A DNA stretch of 36,624 nt from positions 1 through 36,624 of IMG/VR virus record IMGVR_UViG_3300025872_000148. One strand, given 5' to 3'. The DNA is from a virus. Both the position numbers and the translations under genes were made by a program. Below are positions 9,749 to 16,608 of the stretch, in pieces (within the stretch, counting starts at the first letter, position 1; every line of letters begins with the position of its first letter). The notes beneath the pieces were generated by a model, which was not told where the DNA came from, ran no database searches, and was given only the letters and a program-made list of their open reading frames with translations.

Positions 9749-9995
9749 TGAGTTCTTTCTTGAGTAGGGACAATTCGTCGAGCAAACCGTTGATGATTCG
9801 CAGGTGCTCTTTGTGGCGGGCTTCCATCACCGACACCAGCTTCTTGAGCCGGGATTGCGTTTGTTCCATCTGGCGCAGGATGACTTCCGCCTCGTACCAG
9901 ACAAAGTTTTCGGTCACGCCTTCGACCATGACTGAATCCTTCAGCACAAAAGGCGCGGCGACAGAGGGTATGTCGCTTTTGGGTTGTTCGCTCAT
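9735..9995 (-). CDS. Small coiled-coil protein of unknown function
   Basis: The product is 86 residues. After a short polar N-terminus, residues about 30-83 are a continuous heptad-like helix (VILRQMEQTQSRLKKL, LRIINGLLDELSLLKKEL). No catalytic motif is visible. The start overlaps the upstream stop as ATGA, and its stop lies inside the ERF gene start. It may be a structural partner in the recombination complex; that is inference from position. Confidence 0.75.
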   Translation of the reverse strand: MSEQPKSDIPSVAAPFVLKDSVMVEGVTENFVWYEAEVILRQMEQTQSRLKKLVSVMEARHKEHLRIINGLLDELSLLKKELNDRP

Positions 9996-10360
9996 TGCTG
10001 CTCCGGGATTTCAGTACGCATGATTTGCACGCCTTCTTTGGCGAGCATCGTCGTGTAGGTTTTCTTGCCCCACTGCTTCACGAGGTAGCTGCAGATGGCG
10101 CCACGCAGGACAGCGGGATTGATGTTTGCGTAGGGGATTTCAATCACATCGCCGACATTGGCGTTGACGTTGATGAACGGCTTGAAGTGCGCTGCGATGG
10201 CCCCGTAGGGCATCGACAGGTTGCGCTTCTTTCTCGGCTCGGGAACGACGTTGCCCCGCATGAAGGTTTGGCCATCATCGGTGATGATCTTGTACTGGCA
10301 TTTGATCGCGTCGAGGAACGTGATCAATTTCTTCAGCTCTTTCTCTTGCAGTTCTTTCAT
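9992..10360 (-). CDS. Hypothetical protein of recombination operon
   Basis: The product is 122 residues. The start at 10360 (MKELQEKELKKLITF) was chosen because it overlaps the exonuclease stop as ATGA; the frame is open further upstream, but that stretch lies inside the exonuclease gene. The N-terminus is helical. The middle (MPYGAIAAHFKPFINV, then VGDVIEIPYANINPAVLRGA) is mixed alpha/beta, and the end (LVKQWGKKTYTTML) is basic. I do not recognise the family; it could be a DNA-binding accessory to the nuclease. Confidence 0.75.
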   Translation of the reverse strand: MKELQEKELKKLITFLDAIKCQYKIITDDGQTFMRGNVVPEPRKKRNLSMPYGAIAAHFKPFINVNANVGDVIEIPYANINPAVLRGAICSYLVKQWGKKTYTTMLAKEGVQIMRTEIPEQQ

Positions 10361-11265
10361 GGTTGATTTCCTTCTTTGGAAGCTAGATATGCCTGGTGCT
10401 GGTCGCAGTACTTGCTCACCTGGCAAAAGTTTTCGCAGCGGGTGCGGTCGCCCTTGCGGACTTCGAGGTAAAAGTTTTCTCCTTTCTTTGCGGTCTTCTT
10501 CAAATCCTCGAGTGACACGGTTGCCTCGGACTCGAGTGCGTGGACGCTCTTTGCGCGGACGTTGCCCTCTTTCATGATGGCAAACACAGGGGGCTTTTCC
10601 CACATCTGCTCGGGCGTGCAGTAGGGCAGCGTCTCACCCAGCTCCGCGGTCAGCATCGCGTTCGAGTGCTGCGTGACGCGGTCGCGGATGAACTGCTCGC
10701 GGAACTCCTGCGTCCAAAGCTGGATCGGGATCACCTTGATGGGGGCATCAGGGTAGTTGGCTTTGACCGCGGCATCGCGGCGCGACCAGTCACGGATGAT
10801 GGCCACGATCTCCAGCTTGGAAACCTTCACGCCCTTGACCTTCTCGACAAGCCAGGCGTAGATGTTGAGCTGGTGCTCCCAGTCGGCCTTCTCGTTCATC
10901 ACCGCCCATGCGCCGGTTGTCTTGTAGTCGTTGATGGTGTAGGTGCCATCCTCGTTAATCAGCTGCAGGTCAATCGCGCCGGAGATTGACCAGCCATCGA
11001 CCTCAGCGTGCAGGCGCTCCTCGACGATATGGTTTTCGTCCTTGCCGTGTTCGAGCACGCCATGGACCGCGGTGCCAAAGATGGACCAGACCATCTCGGA
11101 CACGTCGTATTCCAGCTCGGCCTCGTGGGCCTTGCGAAGCTGCACAATGCGGGGGGAGTTGATCAGCTCGGTGGCCGACAGAGCGGCCCTGCCCTTGCTG
11201 TAGGTGGGGCGCTTCATGACGTTCACGAACGTCTGAGGCAGGTTGAACTTGTTGGTGATGATCAT
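10357..11265 (-). CDS. PD-(D/E)XK exonuclease with probable Fe-S cluster (Cas4/AddB-like)
   Basis: The product is 302 residues. The nuclease core is visible in order: FGTAVHGVLEHG (His68), SGAIDLQL (Asp99), NDYKTT (Asp113, Lys115) and HQLNIYAWL (Gln132, Tyr136), the RecB-like motifs I-III and QxxxY. One cysteine at 216 and three at 277, 281 and 287 (RCENFCQVSKYC) match the four-cysteine 4Fe-4S layout of Cas4 and AddB nucleases. The enzyme probably resects DNA ends to make single strands for the ERF annealase encoded downstream. It is not evidence of CRISPR: no cas gene or array is present. The start overlaps the upstream gene as ATGA. Confidence 0.88.
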   Translation of the reverse strand: MIITNKFNLPQTFVNVMKRPTYSKGRAALSATELINSPRIVQLRKAHEAELEYDVSEMVWSIFGTAVHGVLEHGKDENHIVEERLHAEVDGWSISGAIDLQLINEDGTYTINDYKTTGAWAVMNEKADWEHQLNIYAWLVEKVKGVKVSKLEIVAIIRDWSRRDAAVKANYPDAPIKVIPIQLWTQEFREQFIRDRVTQHSNAMLTAELGETLPYCTPEQMWEKPPVFAIMKEGNVRAKSVHALESEATVSLEDLKKTAKKGENFYLEVRKGDRTRCENFCQVSKYCDQHQAYLASKEGNQP

Positions 11266-11456
11266 ACGGCGGCCCCGAACGTGTCCTCAATGTCGGTGGC
11301 CTTCACCAGCTTGACCTGCTCCTCAACTTGGGAGACAACGCAAAAGTCACCGATGTAGGAGGACAGATCGACGCGGTCCATGGAAATGCCAAACTTGCGC
11401 CGGACGTGCATGAGGATGATGTCCTCGACTTCGGCTTTGGTAAAAACTATCTTCAC
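11262..11456 (-). CDS. First small gene of leftward recombination operon
   Basis: The product is 64 residues (MKIVFTKAEVEDIILMHVRR). It uses a GTG start preceded by AAGGAG with a 5-base spacer. The pattern is an alpha/beta peptide with a helix at residues 7-20. It is the first gene after the leftward promoter at 11486-11515 and overlaps the exonuclease start as ATGA. The function is unknown. Confidence 0.7.
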   Translation of the reverse strand: MKIVFTKAEVEDIILMHVRRKFGISMDRVDLSSYIGDFCVVSQVEEQVKLVKATDIEDTFGAAV

Positions 11457-11485
11457 AGGTTCTCCTTGGGTTAAAGTGAGGGGAC

Positions 11486-11515
11486 ATTATACCCACACCA
11501 ATTCATGTGTTGCAA
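11486..11515 (-). promoter_or_regulatory. Sigma70-type promoter of leftward recombination operon
   Basis: On the minus strand TTGCAA (11510-11515), an 18-base spacer and a perfect TATAAT (11486-11491) precede the first gene of the operon by about 30 bases. The 12-base word ATGTGTTGCAAG at 11505-11516 covers the -35 box and recurs with one change at the ParB-like gene promoter (12740-12751), suggesting a shared operator. Confidence 0.7.
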
Positions 11516-11523
11516 GGACTCTT

Positions 11524-12000
11524 ATGAAATTTATTATTGGGGTTGACCCGGGGGCTCATGGAGCCATTGCCATCATGAACATGAACGGGAGCCTGGTGCG
11601 GCTGCTGGACATGCCGGTGGTCCAGGTCCAGGTTGGCAAGGCGGTAAAGACCAGGGTCAGTCCTGAGCTGCTGGCTTATGACCTGAGCTGGTACTCCGGC
11701 GAGGCGCACGCTTGGGTGGAACAAGTTACAGCGATGCCGGGCCAGGGGGTCAGCTCGATGTTCGCTTTCGGGGAGGCGTTTGGCATCGTCAAAGGGGCTC
11801 TGGCGGGCAACAATATCAAGATCAGTACTGTCACCCCAGCCAAGTGGAAAAAAGCGCTGCAGCTCGATTCTGGCAAGGATGCGAGCCGGTCCATGGCCAT
11901 GGGGATGTGGCCGGCGTTTGCCGGGTCGTTCAAGCGGGTGAAGGATGACGGGCGGGCCGAGGCTGCGCTGCTTGCAGAGTACGGCCGCCAGCAGATCTGA
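11524..12000 (+). CDS. RuvC-like Holliday junction resolvase
   Basis: The product is 158 residues, close to the family norm. RuvC-fold resolvases cut four-way junctions symmetrically. Catalytic acids are in place: Asp8 in IIGVDPGAHGA, Glu66 in WVEQV, and Asp141/Asp142 with Glu146 in KDDGRAEAALLAEYG. The segment TPAKWKKALQLDSGKDASR is also typical of the phage branch. The start is the ATG 10 bases after AAGGAC. It is divergent from the ERF/exonuclease operon, sharing the 11457-11523 control region, and ends at a strong terminator, so it forms a single-gene unit. The product probably resolves recombination and replication branches before packaging. Confidence 0.9.
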   Translation: MKFIIGVDPGAHGAIAIMNMNGSLVRLLDMPVVQVQVGKAVKTRVSPELLAYDLSWYSGEAHAWVEQVTAMPGQGVSSMFAFGEAFGIVKGALAGNNIKISTVTPAKWKKALQLDSGKDASRSMAMGMWPAFAGSFKRVKDDGRAEAALLAEYGRQQI

Positions 12001-12052
12001 TACAGTAGCGCCGCGGTGATTGCAGTTGCCGCATCATGGTTGATTCTTGTTG

Positions 12053-12086
12053 AGTTCCCCCTCGCCGAAAGGTGGGGGGACTTTTT
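12053..12086 (+). terminator. Intrinsic terminator after the RuvC-like gene
   Basis: A G/C-rich stem of about 12 pairs (AGTTCCCCC...GC and GGTGGGGGGACT) with a 2-base bulge and a GAAA tetraloop is followed by TTTTT at 12082-12086. It closes the resolvase transcript and insulates the promoter at 12171. Confidence 0.88.
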
Positions 12087-12170
12087 CCAAGACGCATGGG
12101 GATGTGGCCGGTGTCGCCACGCTAATCGAAGGACGCACGACGAGTCCCCAGCCGTGTTGGAAAAAAATAG

Positions 12171-12201
12171 TTGACACGCGTTGAAGCTGTGTTGGTATAA
12201 T
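12171..12201 (+). promoter_or_regulatory. Strong promoter for structured RNA
   Basis: TTGACA (12171-12176) and TATAAT (12196-12201) both match the sigma70 consensus perfectly. The spacer is 19 bases, but a TGn extended -10 (TGGTATAAT, 12193-12201) compensates. No convincing protein start follows; the predicted transcript begins near 12208 and enters a long stem structure. Confidence 0.75.
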
Positions 12202-12207
12202 CCACCC

Positions 12208-12330
12208 AGCTAGGCGTGGAAACCTAAGCAACGAAAGCCGTTAAGTCAGACTCCGACCCCGACTGGGGTGCCGTCCTCCAAAAGAGGGTGGGTTTCCACC
12301 GGGGTCTGTCTTAACGGCTTTTTGCTTTTC
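12208..12330 (+). ncRNA. Predicted multi-branched small RNA ending in a terminator-like stem
   Basis: The predicted transcript is about 120 nt. A 15-position closing helix pairs 12237-12251 with 12304-12318 (GCCGTTAAG and CAGAC with their complements, one U-U mismatch). Inside it are three hairpins: ACCCC-GACT-GGGGT (12256-12269), CCTC-CAAAA-GAGG (12275-12287) and GTGG-GTTT-CCAC (12288-12299). The closing helix runs into TTTTTGCTTTT, so it can serve as an intrinsic terminator. The leader GTGGAAACC (12216-12224) is perfectly complementary to GGTTTCCAC (12291-12299). That pairing would compete with the third hairpin or form a pseudoknot, giving the RNA two states. No start codon with a ribosome site is seen. 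I cannot match it to an Rfam family by eye. It could be a trans-acting small RNA or a riboswitch-like attenuator. Confidence 0.65.
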
Positions 12331-12700
12331 GGGAACTGGACTGGTAACGGGTTAGCTCCGTGACTTGGTCTCCGTAACTTTCACAGAACGCTGCTTCATG
12401 CGAGCAGTTCAGTTCCCACCCTCCACACCCAGCCGGACTCCGCCCGTCAGCAAGCACTTGAAATCGGTGGCGCGGAAGAAAAGACAATCGTGCCGGCAAG
12501 ACCAACCGGTGCGTGCGAGCGTAGTTGAGCGACTCGCGCAGGCAGGGGTGACTCGTGACAGCCAAAGCACCCTTCCCGATGACTCAACCACCCATGGTGG
12601 GTCGCCCAGTGATGGTCGGCTGCTGGTCTAAGGGCTAACCCCTAGACGGGCACGGTGACTGAGAAGCCTAAGATGATGGCCCCCCAGTCACCCGGCGTAG
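12331..12700 (+). other. Stem-loop-rich non-coding region (possible second structured RNA or origin)
   Basis: About 370 bases have no convincing gene; the two short open frames lack ribosome sites and recognisable sequence. Helices seen: 12331-12343 with 12405-12417 (13 pairs, one G-U) enclosing a hairpin at 12344-12364; CCACC-CAT-GGTGG (12588-12600); GTCTA-A-GGG-CTAA-CCC-C-TAGAC (12626-12647); and GGTGACTG (12654-12661) with CAGTCACC (12685-12692). No promoter of its own was found, so it could be read-through from 12208, part of a larger RNA, or a replication origin. It ends just before the ParB-like gene's promoter. Confidence 0.5.
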
Positions 12701-12708
12701 CTTGACTC

Positions 12709-12737
12709 TTGCACACATCAGATGCATTTGGTACAAT
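12709..12737 (+). promoter_or_regulatory. Promoter of ParB-like gene / central operon
   Basis: TTGCAC (12709-12714), a 17-base spacer and TACAAT (12732-12737) give a good sigma70 promoter, with transcription starting near 12744. It is framed by an 11-pair inverted repeat: CTTGCAC plus ACAT (12708-12718), and ATGT, one bulged G, and GTGCAAG (12740-12751). A TGGAACAAGTTCCA palindrome follows in the 5' leader. Confidence 0.75.
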
Positions 12738-12760
12738 ATATGTGGTGCAAGCCAAACGGG

Positions 12761-12774
12761 TGGAACAAGTTCCA
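12761..12774. repeat. TGGAAC-NN-GTTCCA palindrome, copy 1 (leader of ParB-like gene)
   Basis: This perfect copy of TGGAACAAGTTCCA lies about 18-31 bases after the predicted transcription start and 19 bases before the ParB-like ATG, a typical position for autorepression. It is one of six exact copies in the window. Confidence 0.8.
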
Positions 12775-12792
12775 ATTTTTTAAGGAGTGAGG

Positions 12793-13602
12793 ATGAGCAA
12801 ACCCATCGATATCAACAAGATCCGCATCGACGGCGGTACGCAATCACGCAAGCAGGTCTACGAGGACACTGTCACGGCGTACACCGAGGTGCTGTTGGAC
12901 GGGGGGAAAATGCCTCCTGTGGTCGTCTTCAACGACGGCAAGGATCTTTGGCTGGCTGATGGGTTCCACCGCTACCATGCCCACAAGCGGGCTGCCATTC
13001 GCTCTATCGAGTGCGAAGTCCACACGGGCACCAAGCGCGATGCGTTCATCTATTCCCGCGGTGCCAACTCGGAGCACGGCCTGCCCCGCACCAACGAGGA
13101 GAAGCGCCTGGTGGTTGCCTCCCTCCTCGAAGACATCGAGTACGCAGACAGCTCTGACCGGGACATCGCCAAGATTTGCAAGGTGTCCCACATGACCGTG
13201 GGCCGCATCCGCAAGGCCATGGAGCTCAACAAGAAGCAGAAGCTCCCGCCGCCCCCGCCTGCCAAGCCCAGCACCAAAGCGCCCGAGCCTGAGCAGCCCG
13301 CGGAGGTTACCGAAGAGGATCGGATGGCAGAGCTGGCCACAGAGATGAGGGCCATCGCCGAGGAGAACGCCAAGCTCAAGGACCAGCTGGCCATTGTGGA
13401 CATGGACATCGATGATGCCGCCAAAGCCCAGGTCACGACGACGATTGACGACCTGCGTGCGGAGGTCAAAGACCTGGAGATGCAGCTCAAAGCCGTGACC
13501 ATCTCCAGAAACGACTTCCAGAACAAGTTTGCCGAGGCTGTGAAGCAGGTGAACTACTGGAAGAAGCGTGCTGAGAAGGCTGAAAAAGCAGCCACTGTTT
13601 GA
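12793..13602 (+). CDS. ParB-like DNA-binding protein (ParB/Srx domain, HTH, coiled coil)
   Basis: The product is 269 residues. ATG 12793 is chosen over GTG 12787 because AAGGAG (12782-12787) sits 5 bases before it. The N-terminal ParB/sulfiredoxin-type domain shows MPPVVVFNDGKDLWLADGFH and RYHAHKRA (about 40-67). A helix-turn-helix follows (DRDIAKICKVSHMTVGRIRK, 122-141), then a Pro-rich linker (152-170) and a long acidic coiled coil to the end. Chromosomal ParB proteins bind parS palindromes and spread; no ParA partner is seen here, so plasmid-style partition is doubtful. With a palindrome in its own leader and five more copies elsewhere, it is the leading candidate to bind TGGAAC-NN-GTTCCA as a regulator or genome organiser. 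That is inference. Confidence 0.85.
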   Translation: MSKPIDINKIRIDGGTQSRKQVYEDTVTAYTEVLLDGGKMPPVVVFNDGKDLWLADGFHRYHAHKRAAIRSIECEVHTGTKRDAFIYSRGANSEHGLPRTNEEKRLVVASLLEDIEYADSSDRDIAKICKVSHMTVGRIRKAMELNKKQKLPPPPPAKPSTKAPEPEQPAEVTEEDRMAELATEMRAIAEENAKLKDQLAIVDMDIDDAAKAQVTTTIDDLRAEVKDLEMQLKAVTISRNDFQNKFAEAVKQVNYWKKRAEKAEKAATV

Positions 13603-13637
13603 TGCGAAGCCGGGCGCTTTCCCGGTAGGAGGACTTC

Positions 13638-15116
13638 ATGCTCTCGTTGAGACCCCACCAGCAAGAGGTGGTCGAGAAGCTGCGCGATGGATTCAAGAGT
13701 GGACATCGCTGCCAGCTGTTATATGCCCCGACGGGGTTTGGTAAGACCGAGGTGGCCATGTCGATCATGGCCGAGGTGGCCAAGGGCTACAAGAAGGCCG
13801 CCATGGTGCTGGATCGCATCGTGCTGGTGGACCAGACAAGCCTGCGGCTATCGAAGTACGACATCCCGCACGGGGTGATGATGTCTGGGCACTGGCGTTA
13901 TCGCCCGTACGAGAACATCCAGGTCTGCAGCGCACAGACCCTGGAGCGCCGGCAGAACGACATGGACATCGATCTGCTGATGATCGACGAGTGCCACGTC
14001 CAGCGTGCCAGCACCACCAAGTGGATCAAGGACAACCCCACAATCAAAGTGATCGGCCTGACCGCCACGCCGTTCACCAAAGGCCTGGGGGATGTCTACA
14101 CCCATGTGGTCGGGGCCAAGCCCACGGGTGAGCTGATCAAGGATGGCTGGCTGACCCCGCTGCGGGTGTTCATCGCCAAAGAGATCAACATGACCGGGGC
14201 CAAGAAGGTGGCCGGCGAATGGTCCCAGGACGTGGTCAGCGAGCGCAGCATGAAGATCACCGGGGACATCGTCGCCGAGTGGATCAAGCAGACTAACAGA
14301 ATCTTTGGCAGGCCCAAGAAGACGGTTGTGTTCTGTGCAGGCGTAGCGCACGGCAAAGACCTGGAGCGCCAGTTCAAAGAGCAGGGCTATAACTTTGTCT
14401 CGATCTCCTACAAAGAGGACGACGAGTTCAAGCGCGAGACCATCGAGGAGTTTGCCAAGCCTGACAGCTCAATCCATGGGCTCATCGCCACCGATATCCT
14501 GACCCGCGGGTTTGACGTGCCTGACGTGATGATTGGCGTGTCTGCCAGGCCGTTCTCGAAATCCTTCAGCTCTCACGTCCAGCAGATGGGTCGCATCATG
14601 CGCCCCTTCGAGGGCAAGCAGTTCGGCGTGTGGCTCGACCACTCGGGCAACTACCTGCGGTTCCGCGGGGACTGGGACGATCTCTTCGATAACGGCGTCA
14701 CTGAGTTAGCCAAAGACGGCGAGAAGGCTAAGAAAGAGCCCACGGAGAAGGAGAAGAAGGAATCCAAGTGCCCAGTGTGCGCGGCGCTGTGGATTGGCAA
14801 AGACAACGTCTGCCTCTCTTGCGGGTATCAGCGCCCGGTGAAGAACGTGGCCAGCGTGGCGGGAGAGCTGCACGAGCTCGATGGCAAGTCCAACAATCCG
14901 CTGCAGGATCGTCAGAAGTTTTATTCGGAGCTGCTCTATTACTCGCGTATGCGCGGCTACAAGGATGGATGGGTTGCTCACAAGTACAAGGAAATGTACG
15001 GCGTGTTCCCGCGTGGGGTGGAGCAAACAACCATTCCCACCAGCACAAAAACATTTAGGTGGATTCAGTCACGCAACATTGCGTGGGCGAAATCCAAATC
15101 CAGGGCGGCGGCATGA
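13638..15116 (+). CDS. SF2 DNA helicase (DEAD/DEAH-type) with C-terminal zinc ribbon
   Basis: The product is 492 residues. The helicase motifs are clear: Q-like LRPHQQE (4-10), Walker A YAPTGFGKT (29-37), DECH box (117-120), GLTATPF (140-146), TDILTRGFDVPD (285-296) and motif VI QQMGRIMRPFEG (315-326). Four cysteines (378, 381, 392, 395) in CPVC and CLSCG form a zinc ribbon. This layout matches phage UvsW/RecQ-like or T5 D10-type helicases that unwind branched DNA. The start follows TAGGAGGA, 35 bases after the ParB-like gene. A role in replication or recombination-dependent initiation fits its position between the ParB-like gene and the accessory genes leading to the primase. Confidence 0.9.
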   Translation: MLSLRPHQQEVVEKLRDGFKSGHRCQLLYAPTGFGKTEVAMSIMAEVAKGYKKAAMVLDRIVLVDQTSLRLSKYDIPHGVMMSGHWRYRPYENIQVCSAQTLERRQNDMDIDLLMIDECHVQRASTTKWIKDNPTIKVIGLTATPFTKGLGDVYTHVVGAKPTGELIKDGWLTPLRVFIAKEINMTGAKKVAGEWSQDVVSERSMKITGDIVAEWIKQTNRIFGRPKKTVVFCAGVAHGKDLERQFKEQGYNFVSISYKEDDEFKRETIEEFAKPDSSIHGLIATDILTRGFDVPDVMIGVSARPFSKSFSSHVQQMGRIMRPFEGKQFGVWLDHSGNYLRFRGDWDDLFDNGVTELAKDGEKAKKEPTEKEKKESKCPVCAALWIGKDNVCLSCGYQRPVKNVASVAGELHELDGKSNNPLQDRQKFYSELLYYSRMRGYKDGWVAHKYKEMYGVFPRGVEQTTIPTSTKTFRWIQSRNIAWAKSKSRAAA

Positions 15117-15140
15117 AGTTAATCAACCAGGAGTTTAGAA

Positions 15141-15359
15141 ATGATTAAGGTGTATCCAGTAAAGATCGAGGCGTACGACGAGGAAAAAGAAACGGTCGTG
15201 TTTACGATTGAAGCGTTTGATTCGTTCTGCGCGGAGGTCACGATGAAGCAGGAGGTCACGAACGAATCCATCGAGAACGTGACTGCAGCGCTGCGCCGGG
15301 CGGTGCAGATGCTGGAGCTGAACAGCAAGTTCAGGCACGAACACGGGGGCCAAGAATGA
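15141..15359 (+). CDS. Hypothetical protein, 72 residues
   Basis: MIKVYPVKIEAYDEEKETVV starts a beta-rich N-terminus, followed by a helix (ESIENVTAALRRAVQMLELN). CAGGAG lies 8 bases before the ATG. The stop overlaps the next start as ATGA. No recognised family. Confidence 0.7.
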   Translation: MIKVYPVKIEAYDEEKETVVFTIEAFDSFCAEVTMKQEVTNESIENVTAALRRAVQMLELNSKFRHEHGGQE

Positions 15360-15529
15360 GCGAAAAGATGAGCTACCCCGAGTTCTGCGTTTGGCTGGAG
15401 CAAGAGTGTTTGTACGAAACCCTCTATCAGGATTCTGATGGCCGGGAGATTCTGGTAATCCGCTTGCTCGACGTGTGGGCGCTGGCAAACAAGTTTGCAG
15501 GCACGTTCAATAAAGGGGAGAAGAAATGA
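15356..15529 (+). CDS. Small hypothetical protein, 57 residues
   Basis: It begins MSEKMSYPEFCVWLEQECLY and ends in NKGEKK. Both ends overlap neighbours as ATGA. Its last codons (AAAGGGGAGAAG) supply the Shine-Dalgarno of the next gene. Function unknown. Confidence 0.65.
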   Translation: MSEKMSYPEFCVWLEQECLYETLYQDSDGREILVIRLLDVWALANKFAGTFNKGEKK

Positions 15530-15642
15530 TCGACTTCTTTCTTGGGCTCATCATTGGATTCGCTGTTGGTGGACTGTTGGTACACCTAGCCCACGAGTAC
15601 TTTGACTCCATGCTCAAGAAGGACGAGGAGGAATGGAAATGA
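15526..15642 (+). CDS. Small single-span membrane protein, 38 residues
   Basis: The sequence opens with a hydrophobic segment (FFLGLIIGFAVGGLLVHLA, residues 4-22) followed by a charged tail (KKDEEEWK). It fits the coupled chain exactly (ATGA with both neighbours). Its size and build resemble small phage inner-membrane proteins, but there is no evidence of lysis function: no endolysin is nearby. Confidence 0.65.
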   Translation: MIDFFLGLIIGFAVGGLLVHLAHEYFDSMLKKDEEEWK

Positions 15643-16139
15643 GCATCGACGCAATGAAGCAGGCGCTCGAGGCGCTGGAGTTTTTTGCTGACGAGTGGGG
15701 TTTTACCCACAAATCAACTTTGCCAGTACGACAAAACGCCATCGCCGCTCTCCGCACCGCCATTGAGCAGGCCGAAAAGCAGGAGCCGGTGGCGTGGGTT
15801 TGCGAAGGAAGCTTGTCTGACGAGAAACACGCCATCGATTACCAGCAAGAAGATGTTGATGCAATTCCAATCGGCACGATGCTCTACACCGCCCCGCCCC
15901 AGCGCCAGCCTCACGAACTGCTGTGCGTTTGCGGCGCGTCATGGAGCATTGACAGCGAAGGCAATGAGGAGCTTCTGTCAACCCCGCCCCAGCGCCAGCC
16001 GCTGACGGAGGAAGAGTTCGACAAGATCGAAAACCGCGTTTACTGCCGCACTAGAGAGAAGGGCAAGCCGCTCGGTGTTTATGTGCGAGAGCTTTGCCGC
16101 GCCATCGAGCGCAAGCACGGGATCGGGGGTGGGGAATGA
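15639..16139 (+). CDS. Accessory phage protein with duplicated TPPQRQP/APPQRQP segment
   Basis: The product is 166 residues from ATG 15639 (MSIDAMKQALEALEFFADEW); the earlier ATG at 15633 is too close to the GAGGAGG ribosome site. The N-terminal helix is a common start in Burkholderiales phage accessory proteins. Two copies of PPQRQP (near residues 88 and 118), encoded by a 19-base direct repeat at about 15893 and 15982, flank a cysteine pair (LLCVCG). The C-terminal part (LTEEEFDKIENRVY to RELCRAIERKHG) looks like an independent helical module, so the gene may have grown by modular duplication. Function unknown. Confidence 0.7.
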   Translation: MSIDAMKQALEALEFFADEWGFTHKSTLPVRQNAIAALRTAIEQAEKQEPVAWVCEGSLSDEKHAIDYQQEDVDAIPIGTMLYTAPPQRQPHELLCVCGASWSIDSEGNEELLSTPPQRQPLTEEEFDKIENRVYCRTREKGKPLGVYVRELCRAIERKHGIGGGE

Positions 16140-16474
16140 CTGAACGTCAATGCTCATCGTGCGGGGGGTTTTGCAAACGTAGCGGCTGCGAGCGTGAAAA
16201 CGTAAAGCATCTGGCTGATGAACTGGACGGTGCCAGCAATGGCCCAATGGACTTCAAACACAAAGCCGCCGCCGAACTGCGCCGCCTGCACGAACTCAAC
16301 GAGAGCTTGCGCGACCAGAACACCGAGCTAGACAAGAAGCTGGCCGAGTTGGAGCGTGTAAACGAGCAACTGCTGGAGGCGCTGGAGTTAATTCCGGCAA
16401 GTGGCTCCATGCTTGGCGCACAAGCAGAGGCGAAGCGAATCGCCGCCATCGCCGCAGCAAAGGAGAAATCATGA
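16136..16474 (+). CDS. Cys-rich N-terminus plus coiled-coil protein
   Basis: The product is 112 residues from the ATGA-coupled start at 16136. CSSCGGFCKRSGC (6-18) may hold a metal. Residues about 45-85 are a strong coiled coil (AAELRRLHELNESLRDQN, LDKKLAELERVNEQLLEAL). It ends AAAKEKS, whose codons form the next ribosome site. No named family. Confidence 0.7.
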   Translation: MTERQCSSCGGFCKRSGCERENVKHLADELDGASNGPMDFKHKAAAELRRLHELNESLRDQNTELDKKLAELERVNEQLLEALELIPASGSMLGAQAEAKRIAAIAAAKEKS

Positions 16475-16608
16475 GAAAAAGTTTGCATTTGACCACCGAG
16501 TTTTTCCCGCGCCTATGGCCGTGCTTTGCCGTGGGGTTTTTCAGCGGCGGCAATGAGTTTGTCCTGCACCTCTATCTGGTGTGCTTTCGAATCCGGTGGG
16601 GGTACTGA
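16471..16608 (+). CDS. Small hydrophobic protein, 45 residues
   Basis: Starting MRKSLHLTTEFFPRLWPCF, the middle (CFAVGFFSGGNEFVLHLYLV) is hydrophobic and could be membrane-associated. It begins in an ATGA overlap after AAGGAG and ends TGATG with the next gene. Confidence 0.6.
   Translation: MRKSLHLTTEFFPRLWPCFAVGFFSGGNEFVLHLYLVCFRIRWGY

Noticed and set aside
10357-11265. Cas4-like nuclease as a sign of a CRISPR system
   Set aside because: No repeat-spacer array and no other cas gene; the neighbouring ERF gene explains it as a phage recombination exonuclease.
12331-12418. tRNA-like cloverleaf at the first long helix
   Set aside because: No T-loop consensus (the site reads TTCAGTTC), no proper acceptor/anticodon spacing and no CCA end.
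12311-12631. Short frames of 84-88 codons on both strands in the RNA region
   Set aside because: No ribosome sites, Ser/Arg/Pro-rich random composition, and they cross stable stem-loops.
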